Shown here: piece after piece, positions 1 through 7,482 of the stretch
How positions within the stretch are numbered: the first letter of the stretch is position 1
Layout of the letters: each line of letters opens with the position of its first letter
NCBI RefSeq assembly: GCF_003574445.1
Contig: NZ_KZ984550.1
Location: forward strand, 310,001-374,000
Length of the DNA stretch: 64,000 bases
Reading direction: 5' to 3'
Origin: Streptomyces sp. YIM 130001
Lineage (GTDB): Bacteria > Actinomycetota > Actinomycetes > Streptomycetales > Streptomycetaceae
Position numbers and translations under genes: made by a program
Notes under the pieces: model-generated
Told to the model about the DNA's origin: nothing
The model's input: the letters and a program-made list of their open reading frames with translations, nothing else
Databases searched by the model: none

Positions 1-291
1 GCCGGCTATCTCTCCCGGTTTGCCGATGACATGGAGGCGGTGCAGCTCGGTATGGGCGGCGATCTCCTGGGGCACGCGAAGGATCTGCTCGGACAGAGCG
101 AGGCCACTGCTGAAGAACTGCGTTTCCTGACAGCCAGGTTGAGCGAAGCGCTGGCGGATGCGCTGCGGATCGCGAGGAGCCGTGGTGCGCGGCTGGCACA
201 GCCATCGGGTGCGGAGCACGCGTCGCAGGCCGCGTACGAAAACGCCGGCGGGGATTCGTCCGGGGCGGAGGGCGAGATCAGCCCGCCATGA
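1..291 (+). CDS. C-terminal end of an unrecognised protein (start lies before the window)
   Basis: The reading frame is open from the first base and ends at TGA 289-291, so about 96 C-terminal residues are visible. An in-frame ATG at 31 exists, but the open frame upstream of it makes a true start outside the window more likely. The visible part is an amphipathic helical stretch rich in Leu, Ala and Glu, followed by a low-complexity Gly/Ser/Glu tail. I recognise no domain. It is convergent with the FBP-domain pseudogene and their ends overlap by about 14 bases. Confidence 0.45.
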   Translation, partial: AGYLSRFADDMEAVQLGMGGDLLGHAKDLLGQSEATAEELRFLTARLSEALADALRIARSRGARLAQPSGAEHASQAAYENAGGDSSGAEGEISPP

Positions 292-783
292 CCTTGCCCG
301 TGAAGTCCGAGAGGTTGTCGCGCAGGCGGGTTACGCGTTGGGCGGGGGTGAGGGTTTCCTCGTGGCTGTAGGTGCGGAGTTTGGGGTGGCGCTTGCCGCG
401 GGCGTAGAGGGGGGGCAGGCGAGGTAGGCGCAGATGTAGGTGCCGACCGTGTTGCCCGTGCGGCCTCGAGGGCCGGCGACGGGGGCGACGAGGGGGGAGA
501 CGCCGGAGGAGGCGTGGTTCGTCAGGCAGATCTGGCACATGCTCGACTTCACGGCGCTGATGCGGCGGGCCGTGGGGACGCGTAGCGAGATGCCGAGCGG
601 GCCGTCGTCCTGGGGCGTGGCGATGTGGGTGCGCAGGGGTGCTCCCGGGTCCACCCAGCCGAGGAAGTCAAGGCCGCCTCACGGGAGCTCGGCGAAGTCC
701 AGGGGCAGGCGCGGGCGGGAGGCCTCGCCCTTCATGCAGTTCACGAAGGGCGAGCGGATCTGATTCTCGGTGAGCGGTTTCAC
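278..783 (-). pseudogene. FBP-domain (EF-G-binding C-terminal zinc-finger) protein, disrupted by a nonsense codon and a frameshift
   Basis: On the minus strand a GTG at 783 starts a frame (MKPLTENQIRSPFVNCMKGEA) typical of Streptomyces FBP-domain proteins, which resemble the C-terminal treble-clef zinc finger of the EF-G-binding protein FusB. Around 679 the codon expected to be Trp in the usual PWDDLDFLGW block is TGA. The frame then continues through the zinc-binding CQIC segment and the conserved GNTVGTYIC segment. At a run of seven G on the plus strand (409-415) it shifts into the frame encoding LYARGKRHPKLRTYSHEETL, which ends at the TGA near 278. Total length with one indel fits the usual family size of about 165 residues. 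Two independent lesions argue for a real pseudogene, although a homopolymer indel alone could be a sequencing error. Confidence 0.75.
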
Positions 784-1012
784 GAGCGTCGACCTTAGGT
801 TCGAGGGTTCGGTCCCGCATCCCGATTTCGGACGCGGGAACGCCGACGGGCTGCAGGAACCGGTGGGCGCCCTGGGCCGGGACCTGGTGAGTGCCCATCG
901 CGGGTGTCTGTGCTGGTGGAGCGAGCAGGTGAGGGGCGGCTGCGGAGAGTGAACGGGTTGAATGGGGTGCAGTCGGTCGCTCGGTGTGGCTGTGCCTGAG
1001 GGGGCGGTGGGA

Positions 1013-2269
1013 ATGCAGGACGGTGGGGACAGACCGGGGTGGCGGGGCGCCCTGTTGGTGCTGGTCTGTGCCGGAGTGCTGTGTGTGGTGGGCGGCGGCG
1101 TGATGTTGGCGCGGGTGCCGGGGACGATCGCTGAGCATCGTGCCTACGAGAACGCTCCGGTCTGCGGGGCCGGCGGTGACCGAAGCGCAGGCGGCGGCAG
1201 ACATACCGACGGTGACGAACGTACCAGCAGTGCCGGACGTACCGGCATGGCCAGTTGGCCCCGCTCCCGCTCCTGCGTGACGAAGGTCGCGGCAAGAGTG
1301 GAGCGCATGGAGCAGCGCGGCAGATTCTCCAAACGTTCCCTGCACGTAAGCGAGTTGAGGTCGGGGGCGATTCCGGGCGGCGCCGGGGGTGGCGGGCACG
1401 TCGAGGTCCGGCTGCTCGATTCCGATCCGCTGTACAACGACGTGTTGCTCGGGGACCGGGTGACGCTCTCGTACTGGAAGGGCGAGGTGCGGACCGTGCG
1501 CCACGGAGCGCTCACCCAGGAGACCGAGGATTCGCCGGCCAACACCTGGCGGGTGCCCGTCGGCATCGGGTTTCTGGCCACACCGTTCGGCCTGATCATG
1601 CTCTTGATGTCCTGGAGTTACCGGAACCACCACCCCAACGAGCTGAGCACGGCCCCCAGTTGGCCCTTCGCGGGCGTCCTGACGCTGCTCGGTTCCGGCG
1701 TGGTGGGCTCGTTCGTCAGCAGGGATGCCGACCATGTCCAACAGGTCTTCCTGGCTGCGGGGATCGCGGCGGCGGTGTGCGCGGTGCTGAGCCTGCCCCT
1801 CGCCTGGACGATGGCCTGGATGCAACGGCGTGCCGCGGACACCAGCGATGTGGTGCCCGTACGGCTGGCGGCACCGCTGTGTGTTGCGGCGGAGGTGTAC
1901 GGCGAAGTGCCCTACAGCATCGACGAGTTCCGGTTCCTCCTGCTCGGTGCCGGACCACCCGCTGTCACGTCGGTCCCGGTCGAGTGGAGTACGCCGCAGC
2001 AGCTGCCGGCGAGCCTCGCGATCCAGGAGGTCAGGTCGTTCCGGCCGGGTGATCCCACGCACTGGCCGAGCACGTACCAGTACGACGGGATCGTTATCGA
2101 GTGCCTCGACGGCGAGCAGGTGGTGCTCATCGCCTGCGGCCGCCGGGACGCGCCGCTGATCCTGGGCGCGCTGATCCATGACCGGTCGGCGGTACGGCCG
2201 TGGGGCATGGATGGCTTCGGTGGTACGAGCGGGAGGGCGGGGCTGCCGGGAGATCCGGCGCCGGCCTGA
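1013..2269 (+). CDS. Four-TM membrane protein of unknown function, first of two tandem paralogs
   Basis: About 418 residues from ATG 1013; an in-frame ATG at 962 is possible, but alignment with the downstream paralog favours the later start, since both begin VGM. One TM segment lies near residues 10-32. An extracytoplasmic domain follows, containing the block DRVTLSYWKGEVR. Then come three TM segments (around GIGFLATPFGLIMLL, GVLTLLGSGVVG and the AAAVCAVLSLPLAW stretch), and a C-terminal cytosolic domain ends with a conserved VVLIACGRRDAPLILGALI motif. Compared with its paralog it carries about 20 extra low-complexity residues after the first CG motif, encoded by short degenerate repeats at 1190-1260. 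I know of no assigned function for the family. A role at the membrane is inference from topology alone. Confidence 0.75.
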   Translation: MQDGGDRPGWRGALLVLVCAGVLCVVGGGVMLARVPGTIAEHRAYENAPVCGAGGDRSAGGGRHTDGDERTSSAGRTGMASWPRSRSCVTKVAARVERMEQRGRFSKRSLHVSELRSGAIPGGAGGGGHVEVRLLDSDPLYNDVLLGDRVTLSYWKGEVRTVRHGALTQETEDSPANTWRVPVGIGFLATPFGLIMLLMSWSYRNHHPNELSTAPSWPFAGVLTLLGSGVVGSFVSRDADHVQQVFLAAGIAAAVCAVLSLPLAWTMAWMQRRAADTSDVVPVRLAAPLCVAAEVYGEVPYSIDEFRFLLLGAGPPAVTSVPVEWSTPQQLPASLAIQEVRSFRPGDPTHWPSTYQYDGIVIECLDGEQVVLIACGRRDAPLILGALIHDRSAVRPWGMDGFGGTSGRAGLPGDPAPA

Positions 2270-2410
2270 TGACGCTGCGGCTCACTTGCCGCACGGCGAC
2301 TCCGGCGCGGTGTTCGCAACGGTCGGGTGAGTTACGCAGCGGTCCGAGGAGGGCCGGGAGAATGGGGCCGGCGACGGTCGCCCGATGCGGCCGAGCCGGG
2401 GGGGGTGGGT

Positions 2411-3529
2411 ATGCGGAATTGTGGGGAGAGACCGGCGCGACGGCGGACGATCATGCTGGCGCAGGCGTCTGCCGGGCTGCTGTCTCTACTGGTCGGCGGT
2501 GTGCTGTTCGCGCAGATTCCGGGGGCGCTCGCAGAGAGTCGTACGTATGCGGACACGCCGGTCTGCCGCACGGCGGACGAGGCGAGGTCCGGCTCCTCGT
2601 GCGTGGCGAAGGTCCCGGCGGATGTCGAGCACACGGAGCGGCGCACGGGCGGCAAGTCGACCCAGTACTGGTTGCACGTAAGGGAGTTGGGACCCGACCG
2701 AACCGGAAGCCGGGAGGACGGGCGCGTCCGTATGCGTCTGCGTCAGAACTCCCCCGCGTATGCCGCCGCGCGTACGGGGGACCGGGTGACGCTCTCGTAC
2801 TGGAAGGGCGAGGTGCGGGCAGTGGACTTCGGGACGGTGACCCTGGAGACCTGGAGCTCACCGGCCAACGACTGGCGGTTGCCCGCCGGCGTTGGGTTGC
2901 TGGTGACGCCCTTCGGCCTGTTCATGCTCTGGACGTCCTGGTGGTATCGGAACCGCTACCCGTACCAGAAGAGCGTGTCGCCCGGTCCGGCCGTCCTGGC
3001 CACCGTGACGCTGCTCGGCGCCGGGATGCTGGGGCTCGCCGGCAGCATGACCACCGACACGGTCCAACAGACCTTTGCCTTGGCGGGATTCGCGGTTCCG
3101 GCGTGCGCCGTGCTGAGTCTGCCGATCGCGTGGTGGAAGGTGCGGCAGGCACGGCGCGAGGCGAGCAGGCGGAGCGTGGTTCCCGTACGGCCTTCCGAGC
3201 GTCGGTGCGTACGGGCCGGCGTTTACGGTCAAGTTCCGTACAGCGTGCCGGGGTTCGATCATCTCCTGCTCGGCGAAGGGCCGCGGCCCGCGGTCACTGC
3301 CGACCCGGCGGGGCGGGTCTCGCTATGGCCGCTGCCGGAGACGTTGACCGTATGGGAGGTCAGGGCGTTCCGGCCCGGCGATCCCGAGCACTGGCCGGGG
3401 ATCTACCAGCAGAACGGGGTCGTCATCGAGTGCCGCGACGGTGCGCAGGTCGTACTCATCGGCTCCCGCCGCAGGGACGCCTCGCTGATCCTGGGCGCGC
3501 TGATGGCACCGCCCGTGGAAGACCGCTGA
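2411..3529 (+). CDS. Four-TM membrane protein of unknown function, second tandem paralog
   Basis: About 372 residues from ATG 2411, preceded by a G-rich stretch that could serve as ribosome-binding site. It is colinear with the gene at 1013-2269: same N-terminal TM, extracytoplasmic domain with the identical DRVTLSYWKGEVR block, a TM with VTPFGLFMLW, two more TM segments and the C-terminal domain with VVLIGSRRRDASLILGALM. The two genes are separated by 141 bases and clearly arose by tandem duplication. The extracytoplasmic domain contains a conserved Cys pair (around VCRT and SSCVAK) that could form a disulfide. The gene ends just before a hairpin shared with the convergent HxlR gene. Function unknown. 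Confidence 0.78.
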   Translation: MRNCGERPARRRTIMLAQASAGLLSLLVGGVLFAQIPGALAESRTYADTPVCRTADEARSGSSCVAKVPADVEHTERRTGGKSTQYWLHVRELGPDRTGSREDGRVRMRLRQNSPAYAAARTGDRVTLSYWKGEVRAVDFGTVTLETWSSPANDWRLPAGVGLLVTPFGLFMLWTSWWYRNRYPYQKSVSPGPAVLATVTLLGAGMLGLAGSMTTDTVQQTFALAGFAVPACAVLSLPIAWWKVRQARREASRRSVVPVRPSERRCVRAGVYGQVPYSVPGFDHLLLGEGPRPAVTADPAGRVSLWPLPETLTVWEVRAFRPGDPEHWPGIYQQNGVVIECRDGAQVVLIGSRRRDASLILGALMAPPVEDR

Positions 3530-3531
3530 GG

Positions 3532-3567
3532 GCGAGTCGTCACGCCGCTCCGCTGACGGCGACTCGC
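3532..3567. terminator. Hairpin between convergent genes
   Basis: GCGAGTCG (3532-3539) and CGACTCGC (3560-3567) are perfect inverted arms around a 20-base loop that itself can pair partly (TCA/TGA). It lies immediately after the stop at 3529 and reaches the HxlR stop codon, so it could act as a two-way terminator. There is no U tract, as is usual in Streptomyces. Confidence 0.5.
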
Positions 3568-3932
3568 TACGCCGTCCCGCCGACGTCGACCTTCTCCGCT
3601 CCGATCCGGCGCATGCGCTCGGAGCCCCACGCGCCGAGGGAACCGAGCGCCTCGTTGAGTGAAATGCCGTGCTCCGTGAGGGAGTACTCGACCTTCGGCG
3701 GCACTTCGCGGTAGACCTCGCGGTGGACGAGGCCGTCCTCCTCCATCTGCCGCAGGTGCTGGATCAGCATCTTCTCGCTGACTCCCGGCAGTCCGCGCCG
3801 GAGTTCGGCGAAACGGCGGGTGCCGTGATTGTCCAGTTCCCAGAGGATCAGCGATTTCCACTTGCCGGCCAGGACGTCCATCGCCGCGTCGACACCGCAG
3901 ATGTAGGGGCCGCGCCGCTCCGTACTCGCCAT
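3567..3932 (-). CDS. HxlR-family winged-helix transcriptional regulator
   Basis: 121 residues from the ATG at 3932, which is preceded by AGGAGG seven bases upstream; this outranks the longer in-frame start at 3968. The N-terminus (GPYICGVDAAMDVLAGKWK) and the block RRFAELRRGLPGVSEKMLIQHLRQMEEDGLV are the hallmark HxlR winged helix, followed by the wing PPKVEYSLTEHG. HxlR proteins are dimeric DNA-binding repressors or activators, and many sense reactive electrophiles or redox state through an N-terminal Cys; here Cys12 occupies that position. The gene is divergent from an imine-reductase-like enzyme with a 164-base shared promoter region containing inverted repeats, so regulation of that enzyme and of itself is the simplest inference. 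Confidence 0.9.
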   Translation of the reverse strand: MASTERRGPYICGVDAAMDVLAGKWKSLILWELDNHGTRRFAELRRGLPGVSEKMLIQHLRQMEEDGLVHREVYREVPPKVEYSLTEHGISLNEALGSLGAWGSERMRRIGAEKVDVGGTA

Positions 3933-3956
3933 CGTCGTCCCTCCTGGTCGACCGCC

Positions 3957-3992
3957 CTTACTCACCATTAGGTAAGTACCCCACTAAATAGT
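3957..3992. promoter_or_regulatory. Candidate HxlR operator in the divergent promoter region
   Basis: CTTAC (3957-3961) and GTAAG (3972-3976) are a perfect inverted repeat with 10 bases between arms, and a second short palindrome ACTA-AA-TAGT follows at 3983-3992. Both sit 25-60 bases upstream of the HxlR start, in an AT-richer patch than the flanks. Position and symmetry suit a dimeric winged-helix repressor. Assignment to this protein is inference. Confidence 0.45.
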
Positions 3993-4096
3993 CCGTACTG
4001 GTCAACTCTACTGGCGGAGCTGAGGATCTGAACGGCGGAAGGCGCACTTCACGCCGGGCGGAGAGACCGCCCCCGACACAGTGGGGAGTACCGACG

Positions 4097-5026
4097 ATGG
4101 CGATCGACACGAAGAGCGAAGACAAGGACGACAAGGACGACAAGGGGATCGAGCGCGGGAGCCGCAAGCCGGCGGTGAGCGTTCTCGGCCTTGGCGAGAT
4201 GGGACGGGAGTTGGCGGGATCGCTGATCGACGCGGGCCATCCGACGACCGTGTGGAACCGATCGCCCGGCAAGGCGGACGATCTCGTGGCACGGGGCGCG
4301 CAGCCGGCCGGGGATGCGCGATCCGCCATCGAGGCAGCCGAGTTGGTGGTCGTCTGCCTGCTCGACCACGCGTCCGTGCACGAGGTGCTGGATCCCCACG
4401 TCGACGCACTGGCCGGCCGCACCGTGGTGAACGTGACCACGACGGCGCCCGACCAGTCACAGAAGTCGGCCGCGTGGGCCTCTGCGGCGGGGATCGTGTA
4501 CGTGGACGGCGGGATCATGGCCACGCCGGGGATGATCGGACAGCCGGGGTCGTCGATCCTGTACAGCGGCTCGGCCGAGGGGTTCGAGCAGTACCGGACG
4601 GTGCTCGAGCTCTGGGGCGAGAGCGTCCATCTCGGCGAGGACGCCGGCCTCGCGCCCCTTTACGACCTCGCTCTGCTGGCGGGTATGTACGTGATGTTCG
4701 CCGGCTTTTTGCACGGTGCCGCGATGGTGGCGCCGGCCGGGGTGACGGCGCGCGAGTTCGCCGGGAGGTCGGCGCCCTTGCTGGCCGCCATGACCGGCGC
4801 GTTCCAGGGTTTCGGCGAGGTCGTCGACGGCGGCGACTACACCGTGGCCGGACAGCAGAGCCTCGAGTTCTCCAGCCTGGACGACATGTTGGCCGCCACG
4901 GCCGCGCAGGGGGTCAGTACCGAGGTCGTCGAGATGGTGCAGACGCTCATCCGCCGGCAGATCGATGCCGGGCACGGGAAGGAGGGGTTCGCTCGCATCA
5001 TCGAGAGCATGCGGCGGCCGGGCTGA
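4097..5026 (+). CDS. NAD(P)-dependent oxidoreductase of the imine reductase / beta-hydroxyacid dehydrogenase family
   Basis: 309 residues. After a charged, Asp/Lys-rich tail of about 22 residues there is a Rossmann fold with GLGEMG (residues 31-36) and the cofactor-specificity stretch VWNRSPGKADDLVARGA, which in imine reductases binds the NADPH phosphate. The helical C-terminal half has LYDLALL, placing Asp190 where R-selective imine reductases carry their catalytic Asp; Tyr is typical of the S-selective group. The remainder (GFLHGAAMV, DGGDYTVAGQQSLE) also matches this family rather than 6-phosphogluconate or hydroxyisobutyrate dehydrogenases. The expected reaction is NADPH-dependent reduction of cyclic or secondary imines. 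The physiological substrate is unknown. Control by the divergent HxlR protein is likely. Confidence 0.85.
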   Translation: MAIDTKSEDKDDKDDKGIERGSRKPAVSVLGLGEMGRELAGSLIDAGHPTTVWNRSPGKADDLVARGAQPAGDARSAIEAAELVVVCLLDHASVHEVLDPHVDALAGRTVVNVTTTAPDQSQKSAAWASAAGIVYVDGGIMATPGMIGQPGSSILYSGSAEGFEQYRTVLELWGESVHLGEDAGLAPLYDLALLAGMYVMFAGFLHGAAMVAPAGVTAREFAGRSAPLLAAMTGAFQGFGEVVDGGDYTVAGQQSLEFSSLDDMLAATAAQGVSTEVVEMVQTLIRRQIDAGHGKEGFARIIESMRRPG

Positions 5027-5075
5027 TGCACTGCGAATGCCGCTGGGCAGGGACGCCGCTCGGCTGAGGACGCTT

Positions 5076-5143
5076 CCAGATCGAGGCAGGCGCCAGATCG
5101 AGGCAGGCGCCAGAGCAAGCGAGCCGCCAGGGCAAGCAAGCCG
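5076..5143. repeat. Four tandem 17-bp repeats, two sequence types
   Basis: Two identical 17-mers starting CCAGATCGAGGCAGG (5076-5092 and 5093-5109) are followed by two related 17-mers starting CCAGAGCAAGCGAGC (5110-5126 and 5127-5143) and a partial fifth unit. They sit between the imine reductase gene and the ArsR-family promoter. No coding role is visible. Confidence 0.7.
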
Positions 5144-5178
5144 CCAGATCCAAGAGCAAACTCCGATCAATATATTCC

Positions 5179-5207
5179 TTGACACGAATATTCTCTATGG
5201 AGAATAC
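5179..5207 (+). promoter_or_regulatory. Promoter with overlapping inverted-repeat operator for the ArsR-SRPBCC gene
   Basis: TTGACA at 5179-5184 is a consensus -35 box; 17 bases on, GAATAC (5202-5207) can serve as -10. A perfect inverted repeat TATTCTC-TATG-GAGAATA (5189-5206) fills the spacer and the -10 box, so a bound dimer would block RNA polymerase. The ATG at 5216 lies where transcription would be expected to start, and no ribosome-binding site is suitably placed, so the mRNA may be leaderless. Autorepression by the downstream ArsR protein is inferred. Confidence 0.65.
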
Positions 5208-5215
5208 TTCCGTTC

Positions 5216-6124
5216 ATGGATGCCACCGAAGCGCTCCTCACCGCGTTGGCCGACCCCGCCCGCTGGCGGCTGGTGAACCTGCTGGCCGAGCGGCCCCGCC
5301 CCGTCGGAGTCCTCGCCGAGCTGGCCGAGGCGCGTCAGCCGCAGACGACCAAGCACCTGCAGACGCTGGAGCGCGCCGGCGTCGTCGCCTCGCAGCGTGC
5401 CGGGCAGCGCAGGGTGTACGCCCTGCGCTCCGGCTCGCTGCGGGATCTGGCGGCGGCGCTCAACCTGCTCGCCGACACCACGGACCGGCCAGGCGGTCCG
5501 CTCGAGGCGTACGAGCGGTACGGATCGGGGCTGCACACGGAGCGGCTCGCGGCGCGGGATCAGGGCTGGGCGGACGACCGTACGTTCCTGTTCCACCGTG
5601 CGCTGCCCGGGAGCCCCGAGGTGGTGTGGCGCCACCTGACCGAGGCGGATCTGCTGGCCCGATGGTGGACGCCGGCCGAACTGCGCGTCGCCGAGCTCGT
5701 CTTCGAGGCCCGGCCGGGTGGTCGGATCGTCCACACGTACCGCGATATCGAGGACACCGGCGGGTCCGACCCGTTGGCGGGGCGCGCAGAGGGTGTGGTC
5801 GAGGAAGTACGCCCGGCGGAGCGCCTCTCGTACCGGCACTCTCCGCTGCTGCCGGACGGGAGTCCCGCGTTCACCGCCCACGTCGACATGACGCTGACGC
5901 CCTCCGCAGCCGGCACGGATCTCGATGTCCGCTGGCTGATCACCGACAGCACCGTCGATTCCGCCGACTTCGTGGCCGGGATCGAGATCGGCTTCGGCCA
6001 GAGCCTCGACCACCTCGCGGTCGCCGTGGCCGAGGAGCCGCGGCACGCCGCCCCCCGGACGAACGAGCGCAGCGACGGACGCACAGCCACAGCCAGGCAA
6101 GACCGAGAAGGGGAAGTGACATGA
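5216..6124 (+). CDS. ArsR-family regulator fused to an SRPBCC (AHSA1-like) domain
   Basis: 302 residues. Residues 1-85 form an ArsR winged helix (ALADPARWRLVNLLAE, then ARQPQTTKHLQTLERAGVV and the wing RRVYAL). Residues about 120-270 form an SRPBCC/AHSA1 ligand-binding fold (FHRALPGSPEVVWRHLTEADLLARWW, RIVHTYRDI). The Cys metal-binding motifs of classical ArsR sensors are absent, so a small hydrophobic ligand bound in the SRPBCC cavity is the likelier signal. The stop codon overlaps the start of the DHFR-fold gene as ATGA, so the two are translationally coupled. The promoter upstream carries an inverted repeat, suggesting autorepression of the pair. The C-terminal 30 residues are low-complexity and charged. 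Confidence 0.88.
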   Translation: MDATEALLTALADPARWRLVNLLAERPRPVGVLAELAEARQPQTTKHLQTLERAGVVASQRAGQRRVYALRSGSLRDLAAALNLLADTTDRPGGPLEAYERYGSGLHTERLAARDQGWADDRTFLFHRALPGSPEVVWRHLTEADLLARWWTPAELRVAELVFEARPGGRIVHTYRDIEDTGGSDPLAGRAEGVVEEVRPAERLSYRHSPLLPDGSPAFTAHVDMTLTPSAAGTDLDVRWLITDSTVDSADFVAGIEIGFGQSLDHLAVAVAEEPRHAAPRTNERSDGRTATARQDREGEVT

Positions 6125-6723
6125 CGACCAACCCGGCCGCACGCAAGGTCACCGCGAACATCGCCCTCACCCTCGACGGCCGTTACAACGGCCCCGGAGG
6201 CCCCGCCGACATCGGCGCCATCGTCGGCTACGCGACCACGGAGACGGCTCGCGACCACCTCACCCGCATCTGGGAGCAGGCGACGACAGCGGTGCTCGGC
6301 CGGGTCAATGCGGAGGGGTTCCTGTCGTTCTGGCCGACGGTCGCCGAGGACGACAGCGCGGATGCACGCGACCGCGGCTACGCGAAGTGGCTGGTGGACG
6401 TGGACAAGGTGGTCCTGTCGAGGACTCTGACCGAATCCCCGTGGCCACGCACCCGGTTGGCGAACGCCCCGGCTGCCGACGTCATCGCGGACCTCAAGGC
6501 CACGGGCGAGGGAGACATCCTGGTCAACAGCTGCCCGAGCGTCATCAAGGAGCTGCTCGCCGCGGACCTGATCGACCGGCTGTACCTGCTGATCTGTCCC
6601 GAGATCGCGGGGGGCGGCGAGCGGCTGTTCGAGGACGGGCTGCCAGGATCGACATGGGCGGTCACCCGGCAGGACACCGGGGAGCAGGGTGAGATCGCGG
6701 TGATTTACGACCGCGTCCGCTGA
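6121..6723 (+). CDS. Dihydrofolate-reductase-fold (RibD C-terminal type) reductase
   Basis: 200 residues starting at ATG 6121, with GAAGGGGAAG upstream and a 4-base overlap with the regulator gene. The fold is shown by the N-terminal strand VTANIALTLDGRYNGPGG, the central VLGRVNAEGF block, the strand KVVLSRTL, the nucleotide-binding GEGDILVNSCPSVIKELLAADLIDRLYLLICPEIAGGGERLF and the final strand. This family covers RibD C-terminal reductases and stand-alone NAD(P)H-dependent reductases of unknown substrate. Bacterial dihydrofolate reductase itself differs in motif, so a folate role is not supported. Pairing with an ArsR-SRPBCC regulator is a common arrangement and suggests a detoxifying reductase induced by a small molecule. 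Confidence 0.85.
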   Translation: MTTNPAARKVTANIALTLDGRYNGPGGPADIGAIVGYATTETARDHLTRIWEQATTAVLGRVNAEGFLSFWPTVAEDDSADARDRGYAKWLVDVDKVVLSRTLTESPWPRTRLANAPAADVIADLKATGEGDILVNSCPSVIKELLAADLIDRLYLLICPEIAGGGERLFEDGLPGSTWAVTRQDTGEQGEIAVIYDRVR

Positions 6724-6814
6724 GCCCTGCCCTCAGGACCGACGGGCCCTGGAGTGGGCGGCGGTCCGGCGCCGACAAGTCCCGGGACGCACTGCCCGGT
6801 TGGAGTTCCCTGAG

Positions 6815-6895
6815 GTCCACCGAGTCCACCGAGTCCACCGAGTCCACCGAGTCCACCGAGTCCACCGAGTCCGCCGGGTCCACCGGGTCCGCCGG
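6815..6895. repeat. 9-bp minisatellite, six perfect and three variant units
   Basis: GTCCACCGA repeats six times without change (6815-6868) and is followed by three degenerate units (GTCCGCCGG, GTCCACCGG, GTCCGCCGG) to 6895. It lies in the 213-base gap between two convergent genes, and neither stop codon includes it. The period of nine keeps reading frames open through it on both strands, but none of those frames looks like a gene. Confidence 0.9.
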
Positions 6896-6936
6896 CGTCC
6901 GCCCAGGTCTCCTTCGGGGCCGAAGCGGTCCCCCGC

Positions 6937-7482
6937 TCAGGCCGCGAGAGCCGCCGGATGCTTCGGGGAGAGGAAGACGATGACCTCGTTCGCCGCCTCT
7001 GGCAGCGGCTCGACCTCGTGCCAGCCGAGACGCCGGTAGCTGGCGACGGCCCGCTCCGCATGGCGGGCCATTGCCACCCACGCGCGGCCCGACGGCGCAT
7101 CGGCGGCGAGCTCCGTGAGCAGTGTGCGGCCGGTGCCCTGCGGCCTGGCGTGCCGTCGTACCGCGAGTTCGTCCAGTTCGAGTGCCCCGACGAGGAGTTC
7201 GGCCACCCGCCGCGGACCGAGCTGCGCGACGACCTTCGCGTGCAGCGGGGTGTCCGGCAGCGCCTTGGGGGTGAGCCGGGCGATCGCGAAGCCGTCGATG
7301 CCCTGCGGGGACTGGGCCAGCACCGCACGGAACCCCGGCCGGTCGGCCGCGCTGCGCAGGCGTCCGTGGAAGCGCTCAGCGCCTTCCTCGCCCTCGTTCC
7401 AGGGCGGGGCCGAGAAGACCTCGGCGTATGCGTCCACCAGGTCCTCGACAAGGTCGAGGACGGTGGGTCCGTAACAGATCAC
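6937..7482 (-). CDS. GNAT-family N-acetyltransferase
   Basis: 181 residues from GTG 7482, with AAGGAG about eight bases upstream. The acetyl-CoA pyrophosphate loop appears as RPQGTGRTLL (the Q/RxxGxG/A motif, about residues 113-122). It is preceded by the strand LELDELAVRRHARPQG and followed by RAVASYRRLGWHEVEPLPEAANEVIVFLSP, the usual motif B and C-terminal strand. The N-terminal half (YGPTVLDLVEDLVDAYAEVFSAPPW) is a helix seen in small-molecule GNAT enzymes. The acceptor substrate cannot be deduced. The gene is convergent with the DHFR-fold gene across the 9-bp repeat. Confidence 0.85.
   Translation of the reverse strand: MICYGPTVLDLVEDLVDAYAEVFSAPPWNEGEEGAERFHGRLRSAADRPGFRAVLAQSPQGIDGFAIARLTPKALPDTPLHAKVVAQLGPRRVAELLVGALELDELAVRRHARPQGTGRTLLTELAADAPSGRAWVAMARHAERAVASYRRLGWHEVEPLPEAANEVIVFLSPKHPAALAA

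Noticed and set aside
6815-6895. CRISPR-like appearance of regularly spaced repeats
   Set aside because: The unit is nine bases with no spacers, and there are no cas genes anywhere in the window.
6705-7451. Minus-strand frame with GGLGGLGGL repeats
   Set aside because: It is produced by the 9-bp minisatellite and the antisense side of the real GNAT frame. The acetyltransferase frame explains the region.
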